This document shows positions 46,640 to 58,024 of a stretch of DNA of 64,000 bases, one piece after another. Position 1 is the stretch's first letter; each line of letters opens with the position of its first letter. The notes below the pieces were generated by a model that did no database searches, was not told the origin of the DNA, and saw only the letters and a list, made by a program, of their open reading frames with translations. Origin of the DNA: Zhengitettix transpicula (taxonomy: Eukaryota; Arthropoda; Insecta; Orthoptera; Tetrigidae). The stretch lies in the NCBI GenBank assembly GCA_037074705.1, contig CM073590.1, positions 207,744,746 through 207,808,745 of the forward strand, written 5' to 3'. The position numbers and the translations under genes are program-made.

Positions 46640-46860
46640 TTGAAAATTAATAATTATAAATATAGACAAATACAGACATATAACGCCCAACGTTTCTGAG
46701 ATCCTTGCCCCCTTCTTCAGATGCTAGGAAGAGCCTAGAGCGACACAACTGCAATAATCAGTTAATAAAACTCAAAACTTCCGAGAAACTTTGTATTATA
46801 TTATCAGTTTTTTGTCTGTATTTCGCTATCTTTTCTTATTATTAATATGAAAAAATTAAA
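46640..46860. mobile_element. Foldback remnant with hammerhead-like motif
   Basis: TAGACAAATACAGACA (about 46662) and TGTCTGTATTTCGCTA (about 46815) are inverted. The minus motif at 46692-46720 reads CTGAAGA, AGGGGGCAAGGATCTC, A, GAAAC with intact core words and a weak stem. Flank words (CTAGGAAGAGCCTAGAGCG) recur in inverted form near 42525. Confidence 0.5.
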
Positions 46861-48640
46861 TATAGATTATTTACTTTTCTGTCCATCCTCAACACTCATT
46901 AAGGAAAGTCAAAGTGATTCTCACCTATACAGTTGGTCAGATGATTAAGGCATGGAAGTATTCGAAATCTTCTAATGTTAATGTAATTTCAAACAGAAAT
47001 TAAGTCCATTGGGCCTATTATAATTAATTAAACCCTTATTTTAATACAGTCACATATAAATTTTTTTTAATGTAAATTACATTAAAATGCCATTATATTA
47101 AATAGATCGTCAGGATAATTCCAATTTTACTAACCATATTCATCTGTAAAAACAGTAAAATTACATTTACAATAAAAAAATTCATATGGACTGTATTAAA
47201 ATAAAGGTTTAATCAATAATAGTAGTAATAATTATTGCATACTGTCCTTTAACGTTTTTATCAAACAAGTCCATTGAGACTTTAAAACTTTTTTCAATAT
47301 ACAGAAATATTTCTCAATATATATTAAATATTTAAATGCGTTTAAAAGGAAATATCTCATTATATTTTAAAAAAGCAGTACACTATTATTCATTTTTACC
47401 CAATGTTCTTTGCTACGTGTGTACGTTATACCGTGACCGTAGACCTTCAGAACACTGCTAAATTGTGTCCCGAATCATTTCATTATGTTGCTGAGTTTGG
47501 AGCGTAGTTGGTATCTATTCCAGGTAATTGCTCAGAAAGGAAATAACACGAACGAACTTCACGTTTCTTCGCGAAACTGTCTACACCAACTTTACTACGC
47601 ACTTCAAACCCAAAGGAACAGTTCTTTGTTCTTACGTAATTGACCCATTTTCAGGATACTTCTTGTGTGTTTAGAACCAGTCAGAAACATTGGAAACTAC
47701 TTAAAATGCTGTGGCTTATTTCGAACTAATGTCACCTTGCGTGTTGCTGTGAATGCTAACACTAACTTATACTCAGCATCTACAGGTTGTCACTAGTAAT
47801 CAGTAAGCACGGCAAAAGAGTTCCTTCTTAAAGAGCTGTATTATATCTGGTGATTTAGATTTAGCGACGCAATTTTCCGCAGTCTATGATCACTCGAGAT
47901 GCATATTGTTAATTAAGATTTAATAGAAACTGTCGTCGCCGTGGACAAATTGAAATAAATACGAACATTAGTTAATCAGGACACAATGCAGAAAAAAATT
48001 AAGAATTTAAAGGATCTGGATGGAAAAATCTCGGCTGGTGCTTTACCAACTAAGCCATCCAAGTCGACTCCTGACCTGGTAACAGACTTCGTCATCAATC
48101 ACAGTCAGAGCTCGACTTCACCTACAATTCACAATCTTCATAGCATAACTTTAAAACCGTATGAAGATGAATTTAACAACGGAGCAATGAATTAATGCAG
48201 AAAGAGCTTCAATCGAAGCATCATTCTGATACTTTAAATTCAGTTTTATGGCCTGAATCCCTGAGAGCTTTGATTAAAGCGTCTTCATCTCTTTCTGGAC
48301 CAAAGCAAAGAATTTCATATTAGTCTAACACTTCATGGTTGAACGAAGTGAGAGTATAGAATAATCTTAACAAGACATAAAGGTAACAAAAACTATCTGT
48401 ATAGTTTTCGACACGTTTTATGTGACTTTGGGATTCGATATCATCTTGTAATAAAAATTACCACTGGTTGTCGCCAGTTGCGATTATTTTAAAAAAATTA
48501 ATTACTTGAACAGAACAAATGCTTCCTATCAATCTCTGCTCTTATAGCTATTAAATTAAATTGACTGATTGGGATAGAAAAATGTATACATGACCGGCAA
48601 TTGAGCTCATTTCAGTAAATTGTGTTCAGCTCCGTACAAC
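46861..48640. other. Unassigned stretch
   Basis: A more balanced segment at 47400-48300 holds a 69-codon plus frame (47986-48195). Its antisense reads GGATGGCTTAGTTGGTAAAG, which is A-box-like, so it may be part of a tRNA-derived repeat and not a gene. Nothing else seen. Confidence 0.4.
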
Positions 48641-48716
48641 GGATAGAAAAGGCTCATTGGTTAGAACTACTGCTTACTACCGTTCGATTCCCGAATTGGG
48701 GAACCTTTTTCTATCC
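48641..48716 (+). repeat. tRNA-like sequence closed by a long terminal stem
   Basis: GGCTCATTGGTTAGAAC (A-box-like) and CGTTCGATTCCCGA (B-box-like, about 48680-48693) are tRNA-spaced. The ends GGATAGAAAAGG (48641-48652) and CCTTTTTCTATCC (48704-48716) pair over 12 bases, longer than a normal 7-bp acceptor stem. No standard anticodon arm can be assigned, so I do not call a tRNA. Confidence 0.5.
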
Positions 48717-48769
48717 TAATCTGATAAAATATTAAAAGTTTATATTAAAATACAATTTTCTGGTTTCAA

Positions 48770-49010
48770 CCCAGGTCAGTGTTCGATACAACAACATTTC
48801 GACGCTAAGTTCATCCATCGCCGTCAGGTTGACCGTCAACGTTGTTGAATGTCCCGGGTTGAAACCCGAGAATTGAGTTTGAACCGTCAACATAACGACG
48901 ATAGCAGAGTTTGCCGTCGAAACGTTGTTGAAACAAATATTGGCCTCAGTTGACACACGAGAATTGTATTTGAAACAAATTCATCGGGAAAGCCTTCGCT
49001 CTTTATATTA
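48770..49010. mobile_element. Degraded foldback with paired hammerhead-like motifs
   Basis: Minus motif 48795-48837 reads CTGACGG, hairpin-like segment, CGAAATG. Plus motif about 48887-48924 ends GTCGAAACG. The segment closes with TTCATCGGGAAAGCC, which resembles the ends near 33250 and 46235. Both first cores are damaged. Confidence 0.45.
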
Positions 49011-49014
49011 TATT

Positions 49015-49055
49015 TATATTATATGATATGATATGATGTTATATTATATTATATT
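49015..49055. repeat. ATATT/ATGAT-type AT microsatellite
   Basis: Imperfect TATAT-TATTT and ATGATATGATATG repeats. Confidence 0.7.
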
Positions 49056-49218
49056 TATATTAATAACAAAAAATTGTTGCTATAAACAAAAATCATTAGT
49101 GGTACTTCCATTTTGTAATTTAAATTAAAATATTATACGTCTGTTTTAAAATATAATAATAAAATAAAATAGCCAAATGACAGACAAAATGAAGTGATGA
49201 TATAAATACGACACAATG

Positions 49219-49246
49219 TTCCTAGAAACTTTTTTCCTTTCTTCAG
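49219..49246 (-). ncRNA. Hammerhead-like motif (degraded)
   Basis: The minus strand has CTGAAGA then AAGGAAAAAAGTTTCTAGGAA; the GAAAC core is replaced. Confidence 0.35.
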
Positions 49247-49292
49247 GTGATAATTTTTTTTATTTAAGTAAATTTTTTTTAAATGTAATCAC

Positions 49293-49321
49293 CTGAAGAA
49301 AGGAACAAGGTCTCCAGAAAC
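49293..49321 (+). ncRNA. Hammerhead-like motif
   Basis: CTGAAGA (49293-49299), AA, GGA paired with TCC over ACAAGGTC, A, GAAAC (49317-49321). Core words intact, stem II only three pairs. Confidence 0.45.
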
Positions 49322-49384
49322 TTTGTGTGGCATTTATATCATCACTTCATTTTGCCTATCATTTGGCTATTTTATCTAATCCAG

Positions 49385-49580
49385 TCGCCATCCCGATCAA
49401 TGCATGTGGCACAAGCTTCTTCATGCCCTCCTCGAAGAACTCTCCCGAAAGCTCCTGACCTGCTGGTCAGTTGAAAATTTAATTCCACCAATGTGAGCTT
49501 TCAGGGAGGTGAAAAGATGATAAAATATATATTCACGGGAATATAATATTGAGAAACACGTTTTCACGTTTTCATCCCAG
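49385..49580 (-). pseudogene. Mariner-type transposase C-terminal fragment
   Basis: The minus strand reads YHLFTSLKAHIGGIKFSTDQ (about 49521-49462), matching the H-L-F-x-x-L-K-x-H-x-G-x-K-F segment that follows the last catalytic aspartate in mariner transposases. After frame slips, EEGMKKLVPH and CIDRDGDWI are readable (about 49440-49388), matching the final K-C-I-x-x-x-G-D-Y region. No inverted repeats were found and nothing upstream is recognisable, so only the last ~65 residues survive. It is a different lineage from the 30686-31913 element. Confidence 0.65.
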
Positions 49581-50583
49581 GGTAATTGAACCGGAATAGT
49601 TTTCAATAAATTACATTTATTAAGTGTAAATACAAGTTAAATACAATACAGGTAAACTTTCAGATCAAATGTTACTAGAACGCGTTTCATGATCCTATGG
49701 ACATGTATCCCTTGACGTCTACGGTAGTCGGCATAAGAATGATGTGACGTTTTTCAGCTTCACACATAAATACTCTCCTCTCCGTATCTGCGTGGCTACG
49801 AAAGTCCATATATTGTCGATTCCACTGTGTTTATAATTATTTTCCACTCCAAAAAATGCTGAGATTAAACCCAATTCGAGCCGGACAGTGACTCTAAAGC
49901 TTCCCGTCTTGAATGAATCAGCTTTCTCCTCACTGTCGGTATGATTTTGAAAGTAATCATCAAATATTTTCAACCCAGTTTCTTCCTAGACTAAGCGGGA
50001 AACAATTTGGTACCTTTCTTTAGAATTTCTACAATATTTTGAGTTTACGACGTTACCCTGTCTAGTTCAACCACGCTATTCGTTATAAACTTCCATAAAG
50101 CCCTATAGATAAAACCAACGTATGTCTTTCTTAATAAAAAGGTTTATGAGGGCGGTGATAAAAGTTCGAATGTCTATCTCGGCATTCTGATCCACATTAA
50201 TGTTAATCCCCATCTAAATACTGTGTAGTTTCAAATCTAGGCAAGGGCCATTTCGTGTTACTATCTCATTATCATAGAGTTTATTGGCGTGTCTAAATCA
50301 CGTTCGGCTTGTAGGACATTGATTTCAGGAGCAGATATTGTAGTAAGTAAAGTTTCCGTTAAAAATTTCTGGTGTATGCGGGCATATTTCTGTGTTGGAG
50401 GCGCTCGCTAATCTGTAATGATAAGAAGTTCAAATTGGGAGAGACGTAAATATTTGCACGCCGTGAAAGGAGCTGTAAAACGCTTTATTATATTGGCTGA
50501 AAATGTTTAGTATAATGGATGAAGAACAGCGTTACTCCTTTTGTTTGCCATACTTTCTAACTATCAAGAGATTGCAGTACCTA
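49581..50583. other. Unassigned stretch
   Basis: Part may be the diverged upstream portion of the mariner fragment. No clear protein or repeat seen. Confidence 0.4.
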
Positions 50584-51515
50584 TCTATATAATAAAATAG
50601 CGTGTATATTTGTTTGTATTTACGTTGTTCTTTATACAAATTTTATTGCGTGGACAGAATTTAACAAAAATTGGTATACATATTCTGCCAAAATCGAGAA
50701 CCGGTACTGTGGGGGTGAGAAACCCCTAGAATAAACGTGGAAATAATTATAATTGAAATAAGTTACGAATTAGTGTTAAATTACTGCGCGAGACGATGAC
50801 GTCATAAGTTTTCAAGACATTGACGCATCCTAAATATAGTTCTGTATTTCGTAATGAAATAAAGCAGAAATATTTTTATTTAACATAAAGTATACATGTG
50901 GAAAGAATTATAATTAAAAATCGTGATCATTAAATATTAATTTACTGCGCGCCAAGAGACAATGACGTCACGCGAGAGAAAGACGTTACTACGCAACGAA
51001 CGAAGGAGATTATTAGGAATTAAATAAAGCAGAAATATTTTCTTTAAATAAAAAGTATAATTTTATGCAGCAATATTCCATCGAATGATAATAAAGAAGA
51101 ATACGAATTACTTTACCATCCTTGGGGGGAAAATGTAAGTTAATTTTCGCGCTGTATTAGTTGTGAGTCTAGCTAAGAATTTCATCAATGTAATATTTCG
51201 TAATGTATGAAGACTGAGTGACGATTATATCCTGAAATACTCAAGGAATATATTTAAGTAATCAATTAAATACTTTTTCGAGTTGGTGATCGTGTGGAAA
51301 TAATATTCGGCAGGCGTTAATGGAATTTATAGTATTTCTACTGGTGAAGTTTGTGTATAATTTCAATTCCTTTCAGTATGAGAGGGGAGGGCGCCTAGGG
51401 GTGGGGGTAGAGGATCGAGGAGCGTTACATAAAAATAGCGCAAAAGCAACCGAAATTGGAGTGTATCGGGGGTTCTGGATAAATGACATCTCGGGCAACG
51501 CCGGGCACCCGCTAG
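50584..51515 (+). mobile_element. Non-autonomous Helitron (H4), complete ends
   Basis: Starts A|TCTATATAATAAAATAGCG and ends with hairpin TCGGGCAACGCCGGG, then CACCCGCTAG|T (CTAG at 51512-51515). The insertion is between A and T. It has two versions of a CAATGACGTCA-bearing segment (about 50798 and 50960) and an internal unit ending like those of the other copies. No Rep/helicase. The 932-bp size and clean ends make it one of the best copies. Its 5' half is shared with H6 but not with H2, H3 or H5, so it defines a second subfamily with a common 3' end. Confidence 0.85.
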
Positions 51516-52770
51516 TTCTTTAATAAAGGGTAAGAAAAAATGCTTTATATGAAGCAGGTGAATGACAAGAGACACTCAATTCCATAATAATATATTAAAT
51601 TAAAATTATCTCTGGGAAATAAGCTCAATGAGAAGAAACAGTCTAATGTTGTTAGACAAAATGAACTTATCCATCTGATAAGGTTCCAGTGCTTCATATG
51701 TAAAAAAATATACATAATGACACTATAAAATTTAGTATAAATATGTAACTTTAATTGAGAAAAGTGGGCTTAAATTTTTATTCTAATTTGTAAAATTCAT
51801 TATTAAATGGAACGTGAAAATTTTGATTTTAAATTAAATATTATAATAAAATTATAAGAATTTATTTGAAATATTCTATGAATTAAAATAATTACCGTAG
51901 TAACATAACTTCGTTGAAACATGACGGAAGTACGAAAACGTACTGAAAAGTCTTGAAAGTGTGGAATAAAATATTTTAATTTTTTCTGAAATTTAATTTA
52001 TAACAAAACAACAGACGAAAATAAAAATATTCTTAATTAATATGTAAACGTTTTGGATTTTCACATCATTTTAAATGCAATAACAAGTTTTCTGTGGTAG
52101 ATCTGGAGAGGAAGCGAAATATTGATTATTCAGGAAACGATGGCAAGATTCGAGTATCAATTCTGAATTAAATCAACGGGGAGAATATTTTTGAAAACAC
52201 TTTGATTAAGGACTGTATTAGACACGAGTGAAAGTGAGTGAGTTCTGACACGGCGGTAAAAGGACGCTAGTCATCTCATTCACTGATCTGAATTCCGCAA
52301 CTCCACTCTCCGATGCGAGCTGAATTTAGAAGTCACTGTCCAGTACTGACACCTTTACAATCTCGCGTATAAGATTCTAGTGTTAATATTGCATTTTGGT
52401 TTTAAATAAACTAGAACAGAGAAAGTTATTTTAATTTTCTCGACTAGAATAAATAAATTTTTAATAACAGTCCATAATTTCGGAATCTCTAAACTACAGA
52501 ATTTCATTTTACAAAATAAATAAATGTGCTACCTAATTATAAGCATATATAGACATGTTCCCTTCCTCGTAATTTTTTTTTTCAATTATAGTATGCACCT
52601 ATTATATATTTATTAAATTTGCGTAAAATTTTTAATTTTTTGTCATAAAATTATAAAAAAATTCTTTGAAAAATATTAATATAAGAAAAGTAAAATCAAT
52701 TTCGATGATTGGTTAGCCGTGAGTTATTTAATAGAGCTGCGTCCAGAGAGTGAGCGGTTATAATCCGATT
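51516..52770. other. AT-rich stretch without recognisable genes
   Basis: Nothing recognised apart from a slightly GC-richer patch at 52200-52370. Confidence 0.5.
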
Positions 52771-53335
52771 ATGTTTTTTTTAGGTAACAAGCTATATAAA
52801 GGTAATCCATATCGTGGCGACTCCCCTTTAATAGCATAGGAAGGGATTTGAAATGTGGGATGCGGAAGGGAAGAAGAAGGTAACAAGGGTTAATTGGGGC
52901 CCCAAGGCTATGGTTTCAGGATCCTACCCGGCAATTTGCCTAAAAGTGATGCAGGGAAAACCCTAGAAAAACCTGTATCAGGTAGGTCGGGAATTGGGTA
53001 CTTGTACAACGCCCTTCCGATAGCGGGAGAAGAGTTTTCTGTGGGGACGCAGAATTCCCTTCTCCGTACCTCAACCAGTTTAGGAGGCAGCTGGCCGATT
53101 GTTCCAATAGGAATAGCGGACAACTCTTACCGTATGCCCAAGGTCAGCGACCCCGGAGCATACACCTTTCAAAACAGGCCGAGATGCCTCGGCTTGTGGG
53201 AACCTTAGTTCAAAAACGGAGAGAAGAAAAGGCATCCCCAAAGATAGCCCCTTCCTGTCTCTCCTACAAGGTTCTGCCTGCGACAAAACAACCGTCGCAG
53301 GTACTGCCTGCGAGAGAATAGCCCTCGCAGACGAG
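52771..53335 (-). mobile_element. A-tailed retroposon, copy RP8 (near full length)
   Basis: Minus-strand copy with tail at plus-strand T8 (about 52774-52781), full body and 5' end CTCGTCTGCGAGGGC. A direct duplication of the GGT(T/A)CTGCCTGCGA...CGCAG block near the 5' end adds ~30 bp. Its 5' flank begins with AATTGG, as does RP2's 5' end. Confidence 0.85.
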
Positions 53336-53344
53336 TACCAATTA

Positions 53345-53787
53345 TGTTTATTTTTACCCACATTGGGTAACTCCCCTTTAATAGCATAGGAAGGGATTTG
53401 AAAGGGGGGATGCGGAAGGGTAGAAGAAGGTAGCCAAGGGTTAACTAGGGCCCCCGGGCTATATTTAATGGGTCCTACCCGGAATTAGCCTAAAGAAATT
53501 CAGGGAAAACCCTAGAAAAACCTGCATCAGGTAGGTCGGCCATTGGGTACTTGTCCCACGCCCTTCCGATAGCGGGAGAGGAGTTTGGTGTGGAGACGCA
53601 GCAAGCATTCCCTTCTCCGTGCCTCGACCAGTTTAGGAGGCAGCTGGCCGACTATGCCAATGTGAATAGCGGACAACTCTTACCGTATCCCCAAGGTCTG
53701 TGACCCCGGAACATACACCTCTCAGAATAGTCCGAGGTGCCTCGGCTTGTGGGAACCTTAGTTCAAAAACCGAGACACAGGGCGAGG
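53345..53787 (-). mobile_element. A-tailed retroposon, copy RP9
   Basis: Minus-strand copy directly behind RP8, tail at TTTATTTTTACCC, body to TTCAAAAACCGAGACACAGG, then the T9G12 tract that starts RP10. Confidence 0.8.
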
Positions 53788-53900
53788 TTTTTTTTTGGGG
53801 GGGGGGGGAAACAACAGGCTACATGAGGGTAATCCACGTTGGGAAACTCCCCTTTAATAGCATAGGAAGGGATTTGAAAGGGTGATGCGGAAGGGTAGAT
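53788..53900 (-). mobile_element. A-tailed retroposon, copy RP10 (short)
   Basis: Minus-strand 3' end only: C12A9 tail on the minus strand, then the AACAGGCTACATGAGGG complement, to GCGGAAGGGTAG. The C-run between body and A tail is unusual. Confidence 0.75.
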
Positions 53901-56089
53901 CAATTTACCTGTGTTTTGTGTTTGAGGAGAATTTTCCAATATGAATGTTTAAGAACAACATAAATAAATTAATGAAGTGAAATATTTTTTATGTAATTTA
54001 AATAATTTTGGTCTGTATTATTCTTTAGCGAAGTGGGGTGAGTGAAAAATATTTCAGGACAAATTTCTGAGACTTATTTTATTATTATTATTTTTTCTTC
54101 TTCTTTCAAAATTGTTTTATTTGTATTAATTTCGTTTATATATTTGTTTTTGACTGCCACCGGGAAGAAACACAATTGCATTTCGTAACACACACACATA
54201 CATACATATCAAGTCTTTAATACTGTTCTGTAAGTAACGAATGACGGTTCTCTACCATTTATGTCATGGGCAGCAAAAAAATTAAAACATTACTTAATTT
54301 TTATTTTTAATAATATCCGCATTTTTTAAACAGTTACTTGATTACAAACAAATTTAAACGGAAACCAACTACATTTTTCCTAAATAGTCTGTCTTATTAC
54401 AAATTTTTACATTCCTCCTTTGAGTTCGTCCAAATGTTTAAAGAATATTTATATCCATAATTTACAGATCTACAAATAAACTTTTCTTCTTGATAGGAAA
54501 CCACACTTGACGCCTGTGTAGTTCACAAAATCTCGTAGCTACATTGGCCAAACAAAAAGATCACTTAATACCCGTGTCACGGAACGTATGTCCAATATCA
54601 ATCTTCCCATTGGTAACAATTTGTAGCCTCCACACGTCTCGTCAATTCGAAATATTTATTTGATTGGCAAAATGCTAAGATTTTACATGTTGACAGCAGA
54701 TTCTATTCCATAATTATGTAATTGATAGTTGTAGTTCATAATATCCACATTAATTTACTTACTCGTCCAACCATTGAGATCTCACCTTGTGGAAGGATAT
54801 AAGGAATATCGTTAAATGTTATGAGGAATATTACTTGATAATATTTACATAAGGTTCTAAATCCCAAAATTTACCAAAATCATGTAAAATATCTGTACAC
54901 AAATTATTTTTGGATCGAAAGAATGTCTTTCAAGGTTTTCATTAGGGCGCGTACTCATTGAGGCCTTTCTAGTCTGAGTTTTGAACCTGTGAAGCCGCCG
55001 AACCAGCCTCCTTCTCCCGAGGTAACGCATATCCCACAAAGCAGCCGACTTTTCTCCCATCTCAGGGAAAGTGCCAACTTTCTCCGTGCCCATGAGAACT
55101 ACTTTGTCCAACTCGGGCATTGAGGATGGCGCTTGCAAGTGGGCGAGAAATTAAAACGGCCTCAAGGCGTCAATAAAGAACATACACCGTGAAACTTTAT
55201 TAACACTGTTCAAATTTCCCCTGCGTCGGAAGCGGCCAGGAACGGCTGACATTTTGCGACACACTTCACTGGAGCGGGAAGAGAATTCTAGTGAGCACGT
55301 CACCGTCGGAAAGTGCTGTTTATCACTTTAGTGTATTAATTACGAGTGACCGGCTAAATATACAGTCAAAAGCAAACAATGCAAAACAGACTACATGAGA
55401 ACAATATTCCAGCGGCCCAAGAAGTTACAATTAAATCCAAGTACTTATGGAAAATAAAATAAAACTATCAAAAAAATTATCCTTATTTTTTCTGACGAGT
55501 CCAATGAGATACTTTCTCCGAGAAGGATCAAGTTTTGATTCTACAGACACGTTAAATAATTTCTAAATTCCCCCGTAAGCTTCCTACTACAAACACGACG
55601 CAGAAACATTTTTTTATAAAAATATAATACAACTTGCTGAGTAACGGCCTTGCCCTGGCATTTATTTAAATTAACTCGGAGTAGGAATTTATTCGAAACT
55701 TACCTTTGTTAAACATTTCATTAACCAGAAATAATAGCGCCAGTGTTTGGAACATTTATACATTTATATTACCCTCCCCGACCTAACCCCTCGGCATCTA
55801 ACTTCAAATAAACCAGGATGATGACGGTATTCCGGAATTCTCCTACTACATAAAATAAAAGTGTCTTAAAATAACGACCAATTAAATTAGCAAAAAATAC
55901 TCCAAAAATTAATAAAGTCTATCAATACTCCCAGAACATTGAAGGAGTAAACAAAGACAACATTTAAATAAATAGAGACCCGAAGAAAATAAAAAAATTA
56001 CCTAGTAACAAGGGTAAAACGTATTCCAGATATCCACTTTGACCTGGAGGAACATAATATTTCATTATCCACCATGGTTAGTGCAAGGG
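53901..56089. other. Unassigned stretch with GC-rich patch
   Basis: AT-rich except 54930-55330, which is notably GC-richer. The minus frame 54857-55138 (93 codons) and an overlapping plus frame (EPVKPPNQPPSPEVTHIP...) are both open; I recognise neither. It might be an exon, a promoter region or an old element. Confidence 0.35.
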
Positions 56090-56455
56090 TTATACTCACC
56101 GACTCCTATAACCCCGGAATCGATACTGATAACGGCCTTTTTTGCATTACTTTGTATGTAAACCCCTTTCACCTCTACCCGTACGGGAAGGGTGCTTTCC
56201 TTCCTTGGCTTTTGGTGTTGAAAAGAGACACTTAAAAATTTCAGAATGACACTATCAAATTAAGCGACACAGAAATCGTTTTATTTGACTCTAATAATGA
56301 CCGTTTAGGAATGTTTTTAAATTGCCCCCCTCCACCGCCACCTCTAAAGGCGGTAGGTGTGTCTTAACCTCTCAGTGTTTTTTCCTGGATCGTAAGTAAC
56401 ATGTGTATAAAGTTTGGTACAAATTGGATTTAAGATGGAAATTTGTATCGCCCTA
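56090..56455 (-). mobile_element. Helitron fragment (H7), truncated at both ends
   Basis: Plus-strand order matches H2: CCCCGGAATCGATAC, AACGG..., CTACCCGTACGGGAAGGGTG, then CAGTGTTTTTTCCTGGATCG and ACATGTGTATAAAGTTTGGT like H2's segment at about 14017-14070. Neither terminus is present. It abuts RP11. Confidence 0.55.
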
Positions 56456-56469
56456 TTCCACTCTCGCGC

Positions 56470-56703
56470 CTAGAGTACCCAATGCCCGACCTACCCGATG
56501 CAGGTTTTTCTAAGGTTTTCCCTGCATTTCTTTAGACGAATGCCGGGTAGGATCCTTAAAATATAGCCCGGGGGCCCTAGTAACCATTGGCTACATTCCT
56601 CTACCCTTCCGCATCCCCCCTTTCAAATCCTTTTCCTACGCTATAAGAGGGGAGTTGTCACTATGTGGATTACCCTATACATAGCCTGTCTACACTTTAA
56701 AAA
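56470..56703 (+). mobile_element. A-tailed retroposon, copy RP11
   Basis: Plus-strand copy from GAGTACCCAATGCCCGACC to ATAGCCTGTCTACAC and an A-run (56698-56705). 5'-truncated. Confidence 0.75.
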
Positions 56704-56868
56704 AAGGCACCTCGGCCTGTTTTGAGTGTTGTATGTTCCGGGGTCGCAGACCATAGGCATATGGTAAGAGTTGTTCGCATTTCCCATTGGAAGTCGGCCA
56801 GTTGCCTCCTAAACAAATCCATTCCTACGGCATTAAAGGGGAGTGGATCACACTCATGTAGCATGTTA
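56704..56868 (+). mobile_element. A-tailed retroposon, copy RP12 (internally deleted)
   Basis: Starts at GGCACCTCGGCCTGTTTTGA right after RP11's A tail, and jumps from TTGCCTCCTAAAC to AAATCCATTCCTACGGC, so the middle ~200 bp are missing. Ends GTTACTATAAAGG. Confidence 0.7.
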
Positions 56869-58024
56869 CTATAAAGGAGAATTTTAAATGATACAACAAA
56901 CTGTCGAGCTCCTTTTTCAATCACAAAATTTAGCCATTGTCGCCTTTCTCGTCGTTAACCTCACGTAAATTATTTTAAAAAGGCTAAATTTACTAGCCAT
57001 CTCAACTCGTTGAGCTAACGAAACAGAATTTCACTCTTAATTTACAATCTACTTTGTATTATTACCATTTCTTTATATTTTGTGTTTTTCTATAAATAAT
57101 TTATAATTAATACTCACACGTTTTATAAATAAGCCAGTCGTGATTAGTTAAACACGCAAGATATTTATAAAATCTGCATTTAGGAAAGTAAATAAAATAC
57201 GTATCTTGCTGCAGCTAATTTTAGTGTACAGTGAAATTCGTTTTTTTTGTTGTTGAAAAGAAGCGAGCCGTTGTCGAAATGGCGATGTCAAATACTCTGG
57301 GTCTGTCGCGTCCCTTGAGGTTGAATGAGCTCAGCGGAGTTGGGACTTTAAAGCCACTTCGGCGATTGTTCTTATTCATTACACTAAAATATGCTGCGAT
57401 GGAACCGTCCGCTCGATAACTCTTAAAGACTGGGGGGGGGGGGGGGGGGCGGATGCAGAGAAGCTTCCACAAGTGGAGGTTTCTACAGAAATGACGTAAT
57501 ATGCCAAGGACTTTCATCAGTAACTTCAAGTAAGGAAGTGATTTATTCCACTCCTGGATGGGACACACAATGATAAAGACCTATATTACTCTCAACCACT
57601 TAGTTCTCGTCAGTATTACCGCGATAAAATGCGAACTTGTGTGGAACCACAACTACCACCAGCAATATAACTATAACCTTCCCGTGTTTCCATTAAGTAA
57701 AAGCCTGTGATTTCTCATCTAAATTCGCATCTTCTCGTAGAATGTTTTGAAAAGAATATTAATTTAATATTGAACATTCCTATTATAAATTGTCATTTTA
57801 ATGAAGTTAATCATTTCAATGGCACTTTTATTTAAATTATAAATACATTGCCTTTTCCATCGTTACAGATATTCTAACACTTTCATATAATTTATTTTAA
57901 CACTCAAGAAAACCCTAATTTTTAGGGCTTAGGAGTTTATCGTTCAAAATAATTTTTTTTAAAAAAAGGGAATCAGGAACGTAAGGCCCTATTTTGGGAT
58001 CATTTCATCCATTTTTATCAATAT
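56869..58024. other. Unassigned stretch
   Basis: Includes an 18-base G run (57432-57449). The frames around 57221-57568 are not recognised. Confidence 0.4.
57432..57449 (+). repeat. Poly-G tract
   Basis: Eighteen consecutive G. Such runs are prone to sequencing length error. Confidence 0.9.

Larger units (their letters stand above)
49150..49380. mobile_element. Foldback element with two inverted hammerhead-like motifs
   Basis: AAATAGCCAAATGACAGACA (about 49164) is mirrored by TGCCTATCATTTGGCTATTT (about 49352-49371); arms ~95 bp. Minus motif 49219-49246 and plus motif 49293-49321 face each other. Related, less complete copies lie at 37840-38030, 42540-42620, 46640-46860 and 62107-62336. Confidence 0.65.

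Noticed and set aside
47986..48195. 69-codon frame as a small gene
   Set aside because: The opposite strand contains an A-box-like TGGCTTAGTTGG, so the frame may be the antisense of a tRNA-derived repeat. No B box was found, so neither reading is firm.
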